Source: Holophagaceae bacterium (GTDB lineage: Bacteria > Acidobacteriota > Holophagae > Holophagales > Holophagaceae). From it: DNA of 17,774 bases. Within the stretch, counting starts at the first letter, position 1. Each line of letters begins with the position of its first letter. Below, piece after piece: positions 1 to 7,281 of the stretch. The notes under the pieces are model-generated. The model ran no database searches, was not told the origin of the DNA, and worked only from the letters and a program-made list of their open reading frames with translations. The translations under genes were made by a program, and so were the position numbers. The DNA lies in NCBI GenBank assembly GCA_025353305.1, contig JANXQX010000057.1:1-17774 (forward strand). Reading direction: 5' to 3'.

Positions 1-1
1 G

Positions 2-754
2 GGGCAGAAGGACCACACCAAGCTCAAGAAGGTGCTTCAGTGCGATGACAGGGAACTAGATGAGGCCCTGACGATCTTGCGCCACTTGCATCCGGCCCCG
101 GGCCGGGCCTTCGATCCCGAGGGCGAGCGCGTGGTGAAACCCGATATCGTGGTGCTGAAAGGCGACGATGGCGGCTGGAAAGTCTACCTGAATGACGAAG
201 GCCTGCCGCGCTTGCGCGTCAGCGGGGAGTACCGGAATTTCCTGGCTTCCTCGGACGTGAAGGGCGACAAGGATTTCATCCGCGAACGCTACCGCTCAGC
301 CCGGGATTTCATCCGCGGAGTCGAGGACCGCAATCGCACCGTGTTGCGCGTGTCCTTGGCCATGGTGGAATTGCAGCGGGAATTCATGGAGAAGGGCGTC
401 GAAGGGCTTCGCCCCATGGTGTTGCGGGATGTCGCCGAAGCCACGGGGTTTCACGAAAGCACCATTTCCCGGGTGGTGAAAGCCAAGACCATCCACACCC
501 CCCAAGGCCTCTTTGACATGAACTATTTTTTCAGCGCCTCATTGGGCTCGGATACTGGGACCGATGTAAGCGCCACGGTGGTGAAACACCGGATCAAGGC
601 CCTGGTTCAAGCAGAGGAGGCTTCCAGGCCCCTGTCCGATGAAACATTGGCGAAGCTGCTCGCACAAGATGGCATACAGGTGGCGCGCAGGACTGTGAAC
701 AAGTATCGTGAAGAACTTAAAATTCCACCCGCGTCCCGACGACGTCAGAGGTAG
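2..754 (+). CDS. rpoN: RNA polymerase sigma-54 factor RpoN, C-terminal part (5' end outside window)
   Basis: Sigma-54 directs RNA polymerase to -24/-12 promoters that need enhancer-binding ATPases. The reading frame is open from base 2, so the gene starts upstream of the window; the GTG at 32 is internal. What remains is part of the core-binding domain (about the first 90 residues) followed by the DNA-binding domain, with the helix-turn-helix segment around LRDVAEATGFHESTISRVV. Near the C-terminus is the RpoN box ARRTVNKYRE, a close variant of the family signature ARRTVAKYRE that contacts the -24 element. A short basic tail (SRRRQR) ends the protein. The N-terminal glutamine-rich activator region lies outside the window. 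hpf follows 111 bases downstream, the gene order seen in many bacteria where rpoN and the hibernation factor are linked. Identification is secure. Confidence 0.96.
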   Translation, partial: GQKDHTKLKKVLQCDDRELDEALTILRHLHPAPGRAFDPEGERVVKPDIVVLKGDDGGWKVYLNDEGLPRLRVSGEYRNFLASSDVKGDKDFIRERYRSARDFIRGVEDRNRTVLRVSLAMVELQREFMEKGVEGLRPMVLRDVAEATGFHESTISRVVKAKTIHTPQGLFDMNYFFSASLGSDTGTDVSATVVKHRIKALVQAEEASRPLSDETLAKLLAQDGIQVARRTVNKYREELKIPPASRRRQR

Positions 755-791
755 ACGAAGCTATGCAGCCGTGTCTCAAGATTTACCTGGT

Positions 792-808
792 GGCGGGAAC
801 GTCCCGCC
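792..808. repeat. Perfect 7-bp inverted repeat between rpoN and hpf
   Basis: GGCGGGA, loop ACG, TCCCGCC: a stable 7-bp hairpin 37 bases after the rpoN stop. No T-run follows, so it is not a classic intrinsic terminator; it could protect or attenuate the rpoN-hpf transcript. A second small hairpin, GGGC-TTCG-GCCC with a UUCG loop (838-849), sits just before the hpf ribosome binding site. Function is inferred only. Confidence 0.4.
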
Positions 809-865
809 CCTGGAACGCGCGTCCCAGTTGTTTTCCCGGGCTTCGGCCCACCTAAGGAGGGAACG

Positions 866-1204
866 ATGAAGGTCCATTTCACCGGTCGCCATGTTGAAGT
901 CTCCGAGGCTCTTCGGATCGGGTCCCAGGAACGTCTGGACAAATTGACCACCTTTCTGGACGACGTCATCGATGTCCATGTCATCTTCGCCGTGGACAAC
1001 CACCGTCATTCCGTAGAAGTGTCACTCAAGACGCGGCACGACACATTCGTGGCTTCCAGTGAATCCCCCGACATGTACAAAAGCCTTTCCGTGGCAATGG
1101 ACAAGCTGGAAGCGCAAGCCCACAAGCGCCACGATAAAAAAGTCACAGTGCTGCACGTGGCCAAGCACGAAATCCCCTTGGAACCGATCGAAGCCGCAGA
1201 GTGA
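866..1204 (+). CDS. hpf: Ribosome hibernation-promoting factor, short form (HPF/YfiA family)
   Basis: This protein binds the 30S decoding region of idle ribosomes and promotes their inactivation or dimerisation in stationary phase. It has 112 residues and starts MKVHFTGRHVEVSEAL, with the typical family pattern of a beta strand, an amphipathic helix (residues about 11-30) and further strands. Conserved segments include the YKSLSVAMDKLEAQAHKRHDK helix with its basic patch. The C-terminal tail is short, so this is the short HPF type rather than the long type with a dimerisation domain. The start is fixed by a strong Shine-Dalgarno AAGGAGG at 854-860, five bases before the ATG. It lies 111 bases after rpoN, and a strong terminator follows directly. 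Family assignment is firm; whether it dimerises ribosomes cannot be told from sequence. Confidence 0.93.
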   Translation: MKVHFTGRHVEVSEALRIGSQERLDKLTTFLDDVIDVHVIFAVDNHRHSVEVSLKTRHDTFVASSESPDMYKSLSVAMDKLEAQAHKRHDKKVTVLHVAKHEIPLEPIEAAE

Positions 1205-1222
1205 AGGCAAAGCCCGTTCGCC

Positions 1223-1250
1223 AAGCCCGGAGAGCTTCTCCGGGCTTTTT
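1223..1250 (+). terminator. Rho-independent terminator after hpf
   Basis: A perfect 11-bp stem (AAGCCCGGAGA at 1223-1233, TCTCCGGGCTT at 1237-1247) with a 3-base loop runs into a T-run ending at 1250, 18 bases after the hpf stop. It separates the rpoN-hpf transcript from the zinc-ribbon/mqnC unit. Confidence 0.93.
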
Positions 1251-1327
1251 CATAAGGCCCGAAAGCCACGTCCAGGGTGGCCGGCTCGACCCGGCGCGGC
1301 TAAGCTGGAAGTTCACGGAGTGCCTAA

Positions 1328-1492
1328 ATGCCTGATCCAACCCATCTCTATGCCCCCAAAGACACCATCGAGCCGACCCAAGTCTGCGAAAAGTGCAGAT
1401 CCAAATACACCATGGACCACTTCAACCATGGCATCGAGGAACAGGCCTCCATTTGCCGCCGCTGCCTGCAGATCATGGGTTACAAGGTCTGA
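1328..1492 (+). CDS. Small zinc-ribbon protein upstream of mqnC
   Basis: A 54-residue ORF starting MPDPTHLYAPKDTIEPTQVC and ending QIMGYKV. It contains two CxxC pairs (CEKC at 20-23 and CRRC at 43-46, 19 residues apart), so it should bind one zinc as a ribbon. The ATG at 1328 has a GGAG ribosome binding site at 1317-1320 with 7-base spacing. Its TGA stop (1490-1492) shares the A with the first ATG of mqnC (1492-1494), a TGATG junction typical of translational coupling, so the two are probably co-transcribed. I do not recognise a named family. It could be a small regulatory or scaffold protein, or a housekeeping zinc-ribbon. No catalytic motif is visible. Confidence 0.72.
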   Translation: MPDPTHLYAPKDTIEPTQVCEKCRSKYTMDHFNHGIEEQASICRRCLQIMGYKV

Positions 1493-2622
1493 TGATGGCC
1501 ATGCCTGTGGCCGCCGGAATTGGCCTCACTGGGGCCGCCCTGGACAAGGTGGAGCAGGGGTTCCGCCTGAATGAGGACGAGGCCCTCCATCTGCTGGAAC
1601 ATGCGACGCTCGCGGATCTCAGCGTGGCTGCCACCACCGTTCGGAATCGCAACAGCGATCCCGGGAAAGTCAGCTACATCATCGATCGCAACGTCAATTA
1701 CACCGATGTGTGCAATGTCTACTGCACATTCTGCGCTTTCTACCACAAGCCTGGCGACCCCCGCGGCTACCTGCTAACCAAGGAACAGCTCCGACAAAAA
1801 GCAGAGGAAACGAAGGCTCTCGGCGGCACGGGATTCCTGCTTCAGGGCGGCGTCAATCCCGACCTGCCCTGGAGCTACTACCTGGATCTGGTGCATTACC
1901 TGAGCCACGACCTGGGCATCTGGGTGCATGGATTTTCGCCTGTCGAGATCCAGATGATGGCCAAGCTCAGCGGCCAGTCGCTCCGGAAGACCATTGAGGA
2001 TCTTAAGGAAGCAGGCCTGGGCTCGATCCCCGGTGGCGGCGCGGAAGTCCTGGTGGCGCGCATCCGCAAGAAGATCGCGCCTTTGAAGGGTGGTCCTAAA
2101 AAGTGGCTGGAGGTGATGGAAGCGGCCCATGAAGCGGGTCTGAAAACCACGGCCACCATGATGTACGGCATCACCGAAACCCTGGCGGAGCGCATCGAAC
2201 ATTTTCGCGTCGTCCGCGAACAGCAGGATCGTGCGCTGGCGAGGAACAATGGCGGCGGCTACACCGCCTTCGTCGCCTGGCCCTTCCAGAGCGGCCACAC
2301 GGTGTGGGAAGGCAAGATCGAAAAGCCAACCGACACCGAATACCTGCGGACCATCGCCGCGGCCCGGATCTACCTCGACAACGTGCCGCACATCCAATCC
2401 AGCTGGGTCACCATGGGCAAGAAGACAGGGCAGGTGGCTCTACATTACGGCTGCGACGACATGGGCTCGCTCATGCTTGAAGAAAACGTGGTGAGCGCAG
2501 CCGGCACTTGCTACAAAGTCAACAAGGACGAGATGGTCCGCCTCATCCGCGATGCGGGGTTCGAGCCCTGGCAACGGGACAACATTTACGGATTCGTGGA
2601 CCAAGACCTCGCTCCGGTTTAG
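1492..2622 (+). CDS. mqnC: Cyclic dehypoxanthinyl futalosine synthase MqnC (radical SAM)
   Basis: MqnC catalyses radical cyclisation of dehypoxanthine futalosine in the futalosine route to menaquinone. The 376-residue protein carries the radical SAM cluster motif C74-NVY-C78-TF-C81 in the context RNVNYTDVCNVYCTFCAF. Further family hallmarks are LLQGGVNPDLPWSYY, a HGFSPVEI segment, GLGSIPGGGAEVL, the KTTATMMYGITETLAERIEH region and SSWVTMGKKTGQVALHYG followed by EENVVSAAG. The SWVT..G/EENVVSAAG ending favours MqnC over its paralogue MqnE. The frame is open further upstream (to 1393) but overlaps the zinc-ribbon gene. I chose ATG 1492 because it gives the usual family length (about 370) and is stop-coupled; ATG 1495 or 1501 are possible. 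It implies a menaquinone-based respiratory chain. Confidence 0.93.
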   Translation: MMAMPVAAGIGLTGAALDKVEQGFRLNEDEALHLLEHATLADLSVAATTVRNRNSDPGKVSYIIDRNVNYTDVCNVYCTFCAFYHKPGDPRGYLLTKEQLRQKAEETKALGGTGFLLQGGVNPDLPWSYYLDLVHYLSHDLGIWVHGFSPVEIQMMAKLSGQSLRKTIEDLKEAGLGSIPGGGAEVLVARIRKKIAPLKGGPKKWLEVMEAAHEAGLKTTATMMYGITETLAERIEHFRVVREQQDRALARNNGGGYTAFVAWPFQSGHTVWEGKIEKPTDTEYLRTIAAARIYLDNVPHIQSSWVTMGKKTGQVALHYGCDDMGSLMLEENVVSAAGTCYKVNKDEMVRLIRDAGFEPWQRDNIYGFVDQDLAPV

Positions 2623-2636
2623 TCCGTGGGTGTTGG

Positions 2637-3560
2637 CTACTGGCCTTCATTCACGATGCCGCTGACCACATGGCCGGTGGGGCCGACCTGCGAGGCTGTG
2701 TCGCAATAGCGGGTCTGGTCGTCGAAGAAGAAATCAGGTTCGAATTCACGCAGGAAATCCGCTTTTTCCAGACCCCCCAGGAACATTGCCTCGTCCAGGT
2801 TGATGTTCCATTGCATCAGCGTCCGGATGGCGCGCTCATGGGCCGGTGCGCTTCGCGCGGTCACCAGAGCCGTTCGGATGCGCATGGGTGCAAGCTGCCC
2901 CTCCCCATCCATATCGGCGGTGGATTGGAGGCGCTGCAACGCTTCCAGCAGGGGCTTGAAGGGGCCGGGGGGAAGCGGGTCGGCCGCGTGTTCGGTTTCA
3001 TGGCGTTGGAAGGCGTCCATGCCCTCGGCCTGATATACCTGCTCAGCTTCGTCACTGAAGAGCACTGCGTCTCCATCGAAGGCGATGCGCACTTCCAGTG
3101 GATGTTTTTCAGCCGCCATGGCGCTGTTCGCATAGACACGAGCTGCGGGAAACCCCGCGTTCAGGGCCGAGCGCACATCGGATTCGAGCGCAGACAGGAA
3201 AAGGCTCGCGCCAAGCGGTCTCAGGTATTGGAAAGGGGTGCGGCCCCGGGTGAAGACTCCTCGCTCCAGCAGCAATCCCGCAGCCTGGGCGCTCCGGAAG
3301 ACCCTAAGCCCGCTCACGGGGTCATTGCGAGAGAGGATCACCACCTCCACTAGTTTTTCCTTGTTCGTGTTGAAGGCAAGAAGCTTCTTGACCAATGGGA
3401 AAGCGACGCCAGGCCGGGCGGGCTTTTCCATCCGGTCCAACTGCAGTTTCATGTAGGCCCGGTCATCGGACTCCTCGAAGACCTTGTTTTCCTCTTCGAA
3501 GTCAAAGAGCGCACGGGAGGAAATGGCGACCACCAACTGGCCTTCAAGGGTTTTGGGCAC
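2637..3560 (-). CDS. 5'-nucleotidase, cytosolic NT5C1-like family
   Basis: Predicted to hydrolyse nucleoside 5'-monophosphates to nucleosides in the cytoplasm. The 307-residue protein matches the bacterial members of the cytosolic 5'-nucleotidase I family throughout: LVVAISSRALFDFEEEN near the N-terminus, VVILSRNDPVSGLRVF about residues 92-107, AFDGDAVLFSDEAE at about 168-181 (the acidic metal-binding loop), and a C-terminal block running from RAIRTLMQWNINLDEAMFLG to DFFFDDQTRYCD. The start is GTG at 3560, with AAGGA about 7 bases upstream; no better ATG exists nearby. It converges on mqnC with only 14 bases between the stops, so the two genes must share any termination region; no hairpin terminator was seen. 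Exact substrate preference (AMP, IMP or dNMP) cannot be read from sequence. Confidence 0.9.
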   Translation of the reverse strand: MPKTLEGQLVVAISSRALFDFEEENKVFEESDDRAYMKLQLDRMEKPARPGVAFPLVKKLLAFNTNKEKLVEVVILSRNDPVSGLRVFRSAQAAGLLLERGVFTRGRTPFQYLRPLGASLFLSALESDVRSALNAGFPAARVYANSAMAAEKHPLEVRIAFDGDAVLFSDEAEQVYQAEGMDAFQRHETEHAADPLPPGPFKPLLEALQRLQSTADMDGEGQLAPMRIRTALVTARSAPAHERAIRTLMQWNINLDEAMFLGGLEKADFLREFEPDFFFDDQTRYCDTASQVGPTGHVVSGIVNEGQ

Positions 3561-3616
3561 GGAGGGATCCTTAGGGTGCGGTTACAGGATAACCAGCGTT
3601 TCTTGTGTCGTTCGGG

Positions 3617-3700
3617 AACAGCTCTCAGCTGACATCCATGAACAATGAGCCAACAGGCATGAGCTAACAGCCAAGAGGCAAAGGTCATAGCTCAAAGCCA
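3617..3700. repeat. Degenerate 7-bp tandem repeat tract
   Basis: Between the divergent 5'-nucleotidase and cysteine desulfurase genes the sequence parses into successive heptamers. Clear units are TGAGCCA, ACAGGCA, TGAGCTA, ACAGCCA, AGAGGCA, AAGGTCA and TAGCTCA (3646-3694), followed by a 6-base AAGCCA. Weaker units (AACAGCT, CTCAGCT, GACATCC, ATGAACA) extend it leftwards. Two adjacent 14-mers (3646-3659 and 3660-3673) match at 12 of 14 positions. It fills most of the 165-base intergenic region and probably contains or adjoins both promoters. Confidence 0.65.
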
Positions 3701-3725
3701 CCAAAGCCTCTGCCATCATCGTTCC

Positions 3726-4766
3726 ATGGATCGCTTCTACTTCGACGCCAATGCCACCGTACCTCAGCTCTCCAGCGTGGTGCAGGTGATGGAGCGGGCC
3801 CAGAGGGAATTGTGGGCCAACCCCACCAGCACCCACCGCGAAGGCCAGGCAGCCCGTCAAGCCATTGAAGAGGCCCGGCGATCCATTGCGCTCAGCCTGG
3901 AAGTCCCCCCCTCCCAACTGGTGTTCTGCGCCAGCGCCACCGAGGCGCTCCATCTGCTAATACGTGGATTGGACCCTGCTTTGACCTTCATGCCTGCTGC
4001 AGTGAATCCAGGAGAGCACAGCGCCTGCCTGAATCCATTGTGGGCCTGGGCCAATGTGCGTTGGTTGCCCTGTGAGCTTTCGGGCATCGCCACCATCGTG
4101 CAGATGGCCGCCAACAATGAAAGCGGAATCATCTCCGAGATGCCGCAGGTGGTGGGCGCCGTGCGCATCAAGGACTGCTGCCAGGCCTGGGGCAAGGTGG
4201 CGGTGGACCTTTCCGATTGCGATGCCGCGGTCTTCAGCGCCCACAAGATGGGCGGGCCTCGCGGCGCGGCGTTGCTTTGGATGAGCCCTGGGTTGCCTTG
4301 GACGCCCATCATGGAAGGTCCGCAGGAGCGCCGGCGCCGGGGTGGCACCGAAGACACCGCGGCCATCCTGGGCCTTGGCGAAGCCGTGAATCACTTGGCT
4401 GATCGGCTGGCCCAGAACGCAGAATTGGAACCCCTTCGCGATGCCCTGGAAGCTGAAGTGCTGTCATGGTCGCCCGATTTTGAAATGATTGGAAAGGGCC
4501 AGCCACGATTGCCAAATACAAGCTCGCTGCTGCTGCGCGGCCACAACGGGGAAGCAGTCCACATGGCCATGGATCTCGCAGGCTTCGCGATCAGCACCGG
4601 CAGCGCCTGCCATAGCGGCGCCACGAAGCCCAGCCACGCCATCATGGCGTTGGGCTACAGCGAAACTGAAGCCCGGAGCGTCATCCGCATATCGATGCTG
4701 CCAGGGACAACAGAGGTTTCATTGCATCACCTGATGGATGCCTTGAAGAAAATCATCATCAGGTGA
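3726..4766 (+). CDS. Cysteine desulfurase (NifS/IscS-like), compact form
   Basis: A PLP-dependent class V aminotransferase-fold enzyme that takes sulfur from cysteine as an enzyme-bound persulfide, for Fe-S clusters or other thio-cofactors. Key residues by comparison with IscS: N-terminal YFDANATVP (for YLDNNATTP), ANPTSTHREG, the ATEA loop, EHSAC (cofactor-stacking His), NNESG, DCCQ (Asp and Gln contacting PLP), SAHK at about residues 174-177 (Schiff-base Lys), RRGGTED, and GSACHSG near 297-303 (persulfide Cys). At 346 residues it is about 50 shorter than IscS, lacking mainly a stretch after GI at about residue 120 and the C-terminal tail used for IscU docking. No clear ribosome binding site precedes ATG 3726. 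No iscU or nifU partner is adjacent, so its pathway is open. It could also be a selenocysteine lyase-type or tRNA-thiolation enzyme. Confidence 0.85.
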   Translation: MDRFYFDANATVPQLSSVVQVMERAQRELWANPTSTHREGQAARQAIEEARRSIALSLEVPPSQLVFCASATEALHLLIRGLDPALTFMPAAVNPGEHSACLNPLWAWANVRWLPCELSGIATIVQMAANNESGIISEMPQVVGAVRIKDCCQAWGKVAVDLSDCDAAVFSAHKMGGPRGAALLWMSPGLPWTPIMEGPQERRRRGGTEDTAAILGLGEAVNHLADRLAQNAELEPLRDALEAEVLSWSPDFEMIGKGQPRLPNTSSLLLRGHNGEAVHMAMDLAGFAISTGSACHSGATKPSHAIMALGYSETEARSVIRISMLPGTTEVSLHHLMDALKKIIIR

Positions 4767-5906
4767 TCAATCCAGGGGTGTCGCGCCAAGGGGTTTCCCA
4801 TCCGGTGCTACCGCCCAATTGATGTGCAGCCATGAAGCGATTGTGGGCGCGAGATCCCACAGGGGCACGTCACCCAAGTCACCTCGGCCATCTCCCAGCA
4901 CCACCAGCCAAGTATGCATTTCGGGGCGAGAACTGTCGTAGGCATGGGCGCCTTTTCGTCCGAATATTTCTGTGATCAGGGCTGTCCCCATTGCGTCCGA
5001 AAGCCAGGTTCCGGTTGGTGCCTGCACAACGAGGTCGCTCACCCGCGCATTGCCTGCGAGGTGGTAGTTCGTGGGCAGATCGGACCGTTCCCATGCTTGC
5101 AGTCCAGCAGCTATGAGACGTGTCTTGGCGACCCGTATATGCCCAGGTTTGGTGTAGACGTAGGCACTGCCGCCATGGGCGATGATGCGGGTGAAACAGC
5201 CTTTCAGCAAGGAGCGGAGGGGAATCCGTTTACGCATGGTGGCCATGCCATGATCGGCCATGAGCACCACCCGGAGGCCCGGTTGCAAGGCCATCAATCG
5301 TTCCAGCCAAGGCGCGACTTCATCATCCGTGCATTGGAGTTTATGAATCGTTTTCGCGGAATCAGGCCCCTGGGCGTGCCCTTCTCCGTCCATGCCCGAG
5401 AAGTAGGCCATCACAAGCCCAGCGCCGTCTTTGAGGGAAGCATCACAAAAGGCCATTGCATCGGCATCGGGGCGGCCTTCCTGATAATTCTCCATGCGCC
5501 ATGGCATCACCTCCTGCCAGGGCCCAGTAGCGCAGGGCCAATGGTAGACCGCTGTCTTCACTCCACTCCTGGTAGCAGCCACCCACAGTGGCTCTCGCTG
5601 GAGAAGGGCCGCGACAGAGGTGTAGGGGACGAATCCTCTATCAGGGTCCATGAACATGTTGGAGACGATTCCGTGGTGTTCAGGCCAGCAACCCGTAGCC
5701 AGGGTGGCATGTCCATTGAAGGTGGTGGAAGGGAAGGGCGGCAGGCCCTCGCCACGCTTGCCGGTCTGGGCCAGGTTCCAGAGACGCGGCATGGTCTGGG
5801 CCGTGAAGGATTGAGCCCTCAGGGCATCAAAACTCAGAAAAAGCACCGGCGGCGCGGCCGCCAGCCAGACGCCCATCAAGAAGGAAAGCAGGAGCTTGAA
5901 TTGCAT
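4767..5906 (-). CDS. Secreted type I phosphodiesterase / nucleotide pyrophosphatase (alkaline phosphatase superfamily)
   Basis: Predicted exported phosphoester hydrolase with two metal ions. From ATG 5906 it has 379 residues: an n-region MQFK, a hydrophobic stretch LLLSFLMGVWLAAA (signal peptide), then FLSFDALR (metal Asp), FPSTTFNGHATLATG (nucleophile Thr, about residue 62, with GH and the TG motif), YPE-like WPEHHGIVSN, SGMDGEGHAQGP (metal Asp and His), ADHGM, and GAHAYD near the end (metal His). These are the ENPP/phosphodiesterase motifs in order. The frame is open to 6017, but that would overlap the divergent methyltransferase gene; ATG 5924 is the alternative start. Neither start has a strong ribosome binding site. 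The stop abuts that of the cysteine desulfurase: TGATCA at 4764-4769 provides both stop codons with no base between. Natural substrate unknown. Confidence 0.88.
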   Translation of the reverse strand: MQFKLLLSFLMGVWLAAAPPVLFLSFDALRAQSFTAQTMPRLWNLAQTGKRGEGLPPFPSTTFNGHATLATGCWPEHHGIVSNMFMDPDRGFVPYTSVAALLQREPLWVAATRSGVKTAVYHWPCATGPWQEVMPWRMENYQEGRPDADAMAFCDASLKDGAGLVMAYFSGMDGEGHAQGPDSAKTIHKLQCTDDEVAPWLERLMALQPGLRVVLMADHGMATMRKRIPLRSLLKGCFTRIIAHGGSAYVYTKPGHIRVAKTRLIAAGLQAWERSDLPTNYHLAGNARVSDLVVQAPTGTWLSDAMGTALITEIFGRKGAHAYDSSRPEMHTWLVVLGDGRGDLGDVPLWDLAPTIASWLHINWAVAPDGKPLGATPLD

Positions 5907-5945
5907 GGGAACAGTCTGAACCATCGCGTGCGTTAAGGTAGAAGG

Positions 5946-7133
5946 ATGAGTTCCCATAAACCCTACCCCATCATTCGTCTGAAGCCTGGCAAGGAGGCCC
6001 TTCTTGGCAAGCTTCATCCATGGATCTATTCAGGTGCCCTGGAGACCAAGCCGGAGTCGAGGTTGGTGCGCATTGCGGATCATTCGGGCAACGTTCTGGC
6101 AACGGGTACGGCGAGTGCTTCAAACACGCTTTCCGTGCGCATTTTCCGCCATGAGGACGCGCCACTGGATGAAGCCTTTTTCCAGTCTCGCTTTGAAGCT
6201 GCGCTGCTATTGCGCGTGGACCTGGGCCTGATGGATCCCGAAGGCGCTTGCCGGCTGATTTTCGGTGAAGGGGATCTGCTTCCCGGCTTCGTGGTGGACC
6301 GCTATGCCCATGCTTTGGTCCTCCAGGTGGGTACCGCTGGGCTGGAGGCGCTACGGGAGGTCTGGTGGCCGGTGCTCGTGAAGTTCGGCAAGCAGATCGG
6401 CTGCACGGTCTTCGTGGAACGCAGCCAGGCGGGCCGGAAAGAAGAAGGCCTGGATGTGGTGAACCGCCTGCTGAAGGGTTCATTGGCCGGGCCGATCACC
6501 ATCAAGGAGGGCAGGGCCAAATTCACAGTGGATCTGCTCAAGGGTCAGAAAACGGGGCTGTTCCTGGATCAACGGGAGCATCGCCTGGCCCTGGGCGGCG
6601 TCTCGAAAGATTGCACCGTCTTGAACACCTTCGGTTACACCGGCGGGTTTTCCATCCACGCGGGCCTTGGCGGCGCGACTCAAGTCGCCACGTTGGACAC
6701 GAGCGCCGCAGCCCTGGATCAATGCGAAAAAGACTGGGAAGCCAATGGATTGGATCCCGACCGGCACACCAGGTTGGAAGGCGATGCCTTCGACCTGATG
6801 CGCGAACTCAAAGCCGAATCGTTTGATCGGGTAATCGTCGATCCTCCGGCTTTCGCCAAGCAGCGCAAGGACGTGGAAAAAGCTTTCAAGGCCTACAAGG
6901 ATGTTTTCCGTTTGGGAGCCCGTGCCACGGCGAGGGGCGGGATGCTCTGGTGTTTTTCCTGCAGCCAGCATCTCGATCGGATCCGCTTTCAGGAAGCCGT
7001 ATGGACCGCAATGTTGGAAGCGGGGCGCAAAGCTCAAGTCCTGGGCCATCTCGGCCAGCCCTCGGATCATCCCTACGCCCTGAACCACCCCGAAGGGTTC
7101 TATCTCAAAGGGCTTTGGCTGAGATTGCTCTGA
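5946..7133 (+). CDS. rlmI: Class I SAM-dependent 23S rRNA methyltransferase, RlmI-like
   Basis: Predicted to methylate a cytosine in 23S rRNA (m5C1962 in E. coli). The 395-residue protein has an N-terminal PUA RNA-binding domain (about 1-85, with LHPWIYSGAL), a middle domain with LLPGFVVDRYAHALVLQV, and a C-terminal Rossmann methyltransferase. Visible motifs are DLLKGQKTGLFLDQREHR (196-213), the SAM-binding LNTFGYTGGFSIHAG (226-240), the acidic LDTSAAALD (250-258), VDPPAFAKQ (298-306) and CFSCSQH (336-342) with the expected cysteine. All are the RlmI/RlmK-L type order, and length matches RlmI (about 396). ATG 5946 has AAGG about 7 bases upstream. It is divergent from the phosphodiesterase with only about 40 bases between starts. 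Exact target base is inferred from the family. Confidence 0.9.
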   Translation: MSSHKPYPIIRLKPGKEALLGKLHPWIYSGALETKPESRLVRIADHSGNVLATGTASASNTLSVRIFRHEDAPLDEAFFQSRFEAALLLRVDLGLMDPEGACRLIFGEGDLLPGFVVDRYAHALVLQVGTAGLEALREVWWPVLVKFGKQIGCTVFVERSQAGRKEEGLDVVNRLLKGSLAGPITIKEGRAKFTVDLLKGQKTGLFLDQREHRLALGGVSKDCTVLNTFGYTGGFSIHAGLGGATQVATLDTSAAALDQCEKDWEANGLDPDRHTRLEGDAFDLMRELKAESFDRVIVDPPAFAKQRKDVEKAFKAYKDVFRLGARATARGGMLWCFSCSQHLDRIRFQEAVWTAMLEAGRKAQVLGHLGQPSDHPYALNHPEGFYLKGLWLRLL

Positions 7134-7281
7134 CGTTTTCGAGGGCTGGAGAGAGCATCCAGAATGATGCGGCCTTGCGGTCTTCTGGTCGTTCTGCGTC
7201 GAAGAACCCTCAGTGCTATGTCACACTTTGGGACTGAATTCCATGCGTGGTCCACACATCATCCACCAGGAGGGAGGAAAC

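Noticed and set aside
2508..3353. Long plus-strand ORF of 281 codons
   Set aside because: It is antisense to the well-supported 5'-nucleotidase and has no recognisable motifs.
4914..5936. Long plus-strand ORF of 340 codons
   Set aside because: It mirrors the phosphodiesterase gene on the opposite strand; composition (Gly, His, Arg) is typical of an antisense frame.
5907..6017. Upstream start (6017) for the phosphodiesterase
   Set aside because: It would overlap the start of the divergent methyltransferase gene and bury the signal peptide.
7213..7281. Upstream ATG for the zinc-ribbon membrane protein
   Set aside because: The AGGAGGGAGG ribosome binding site lies inside this extension and points to ATG 7282.
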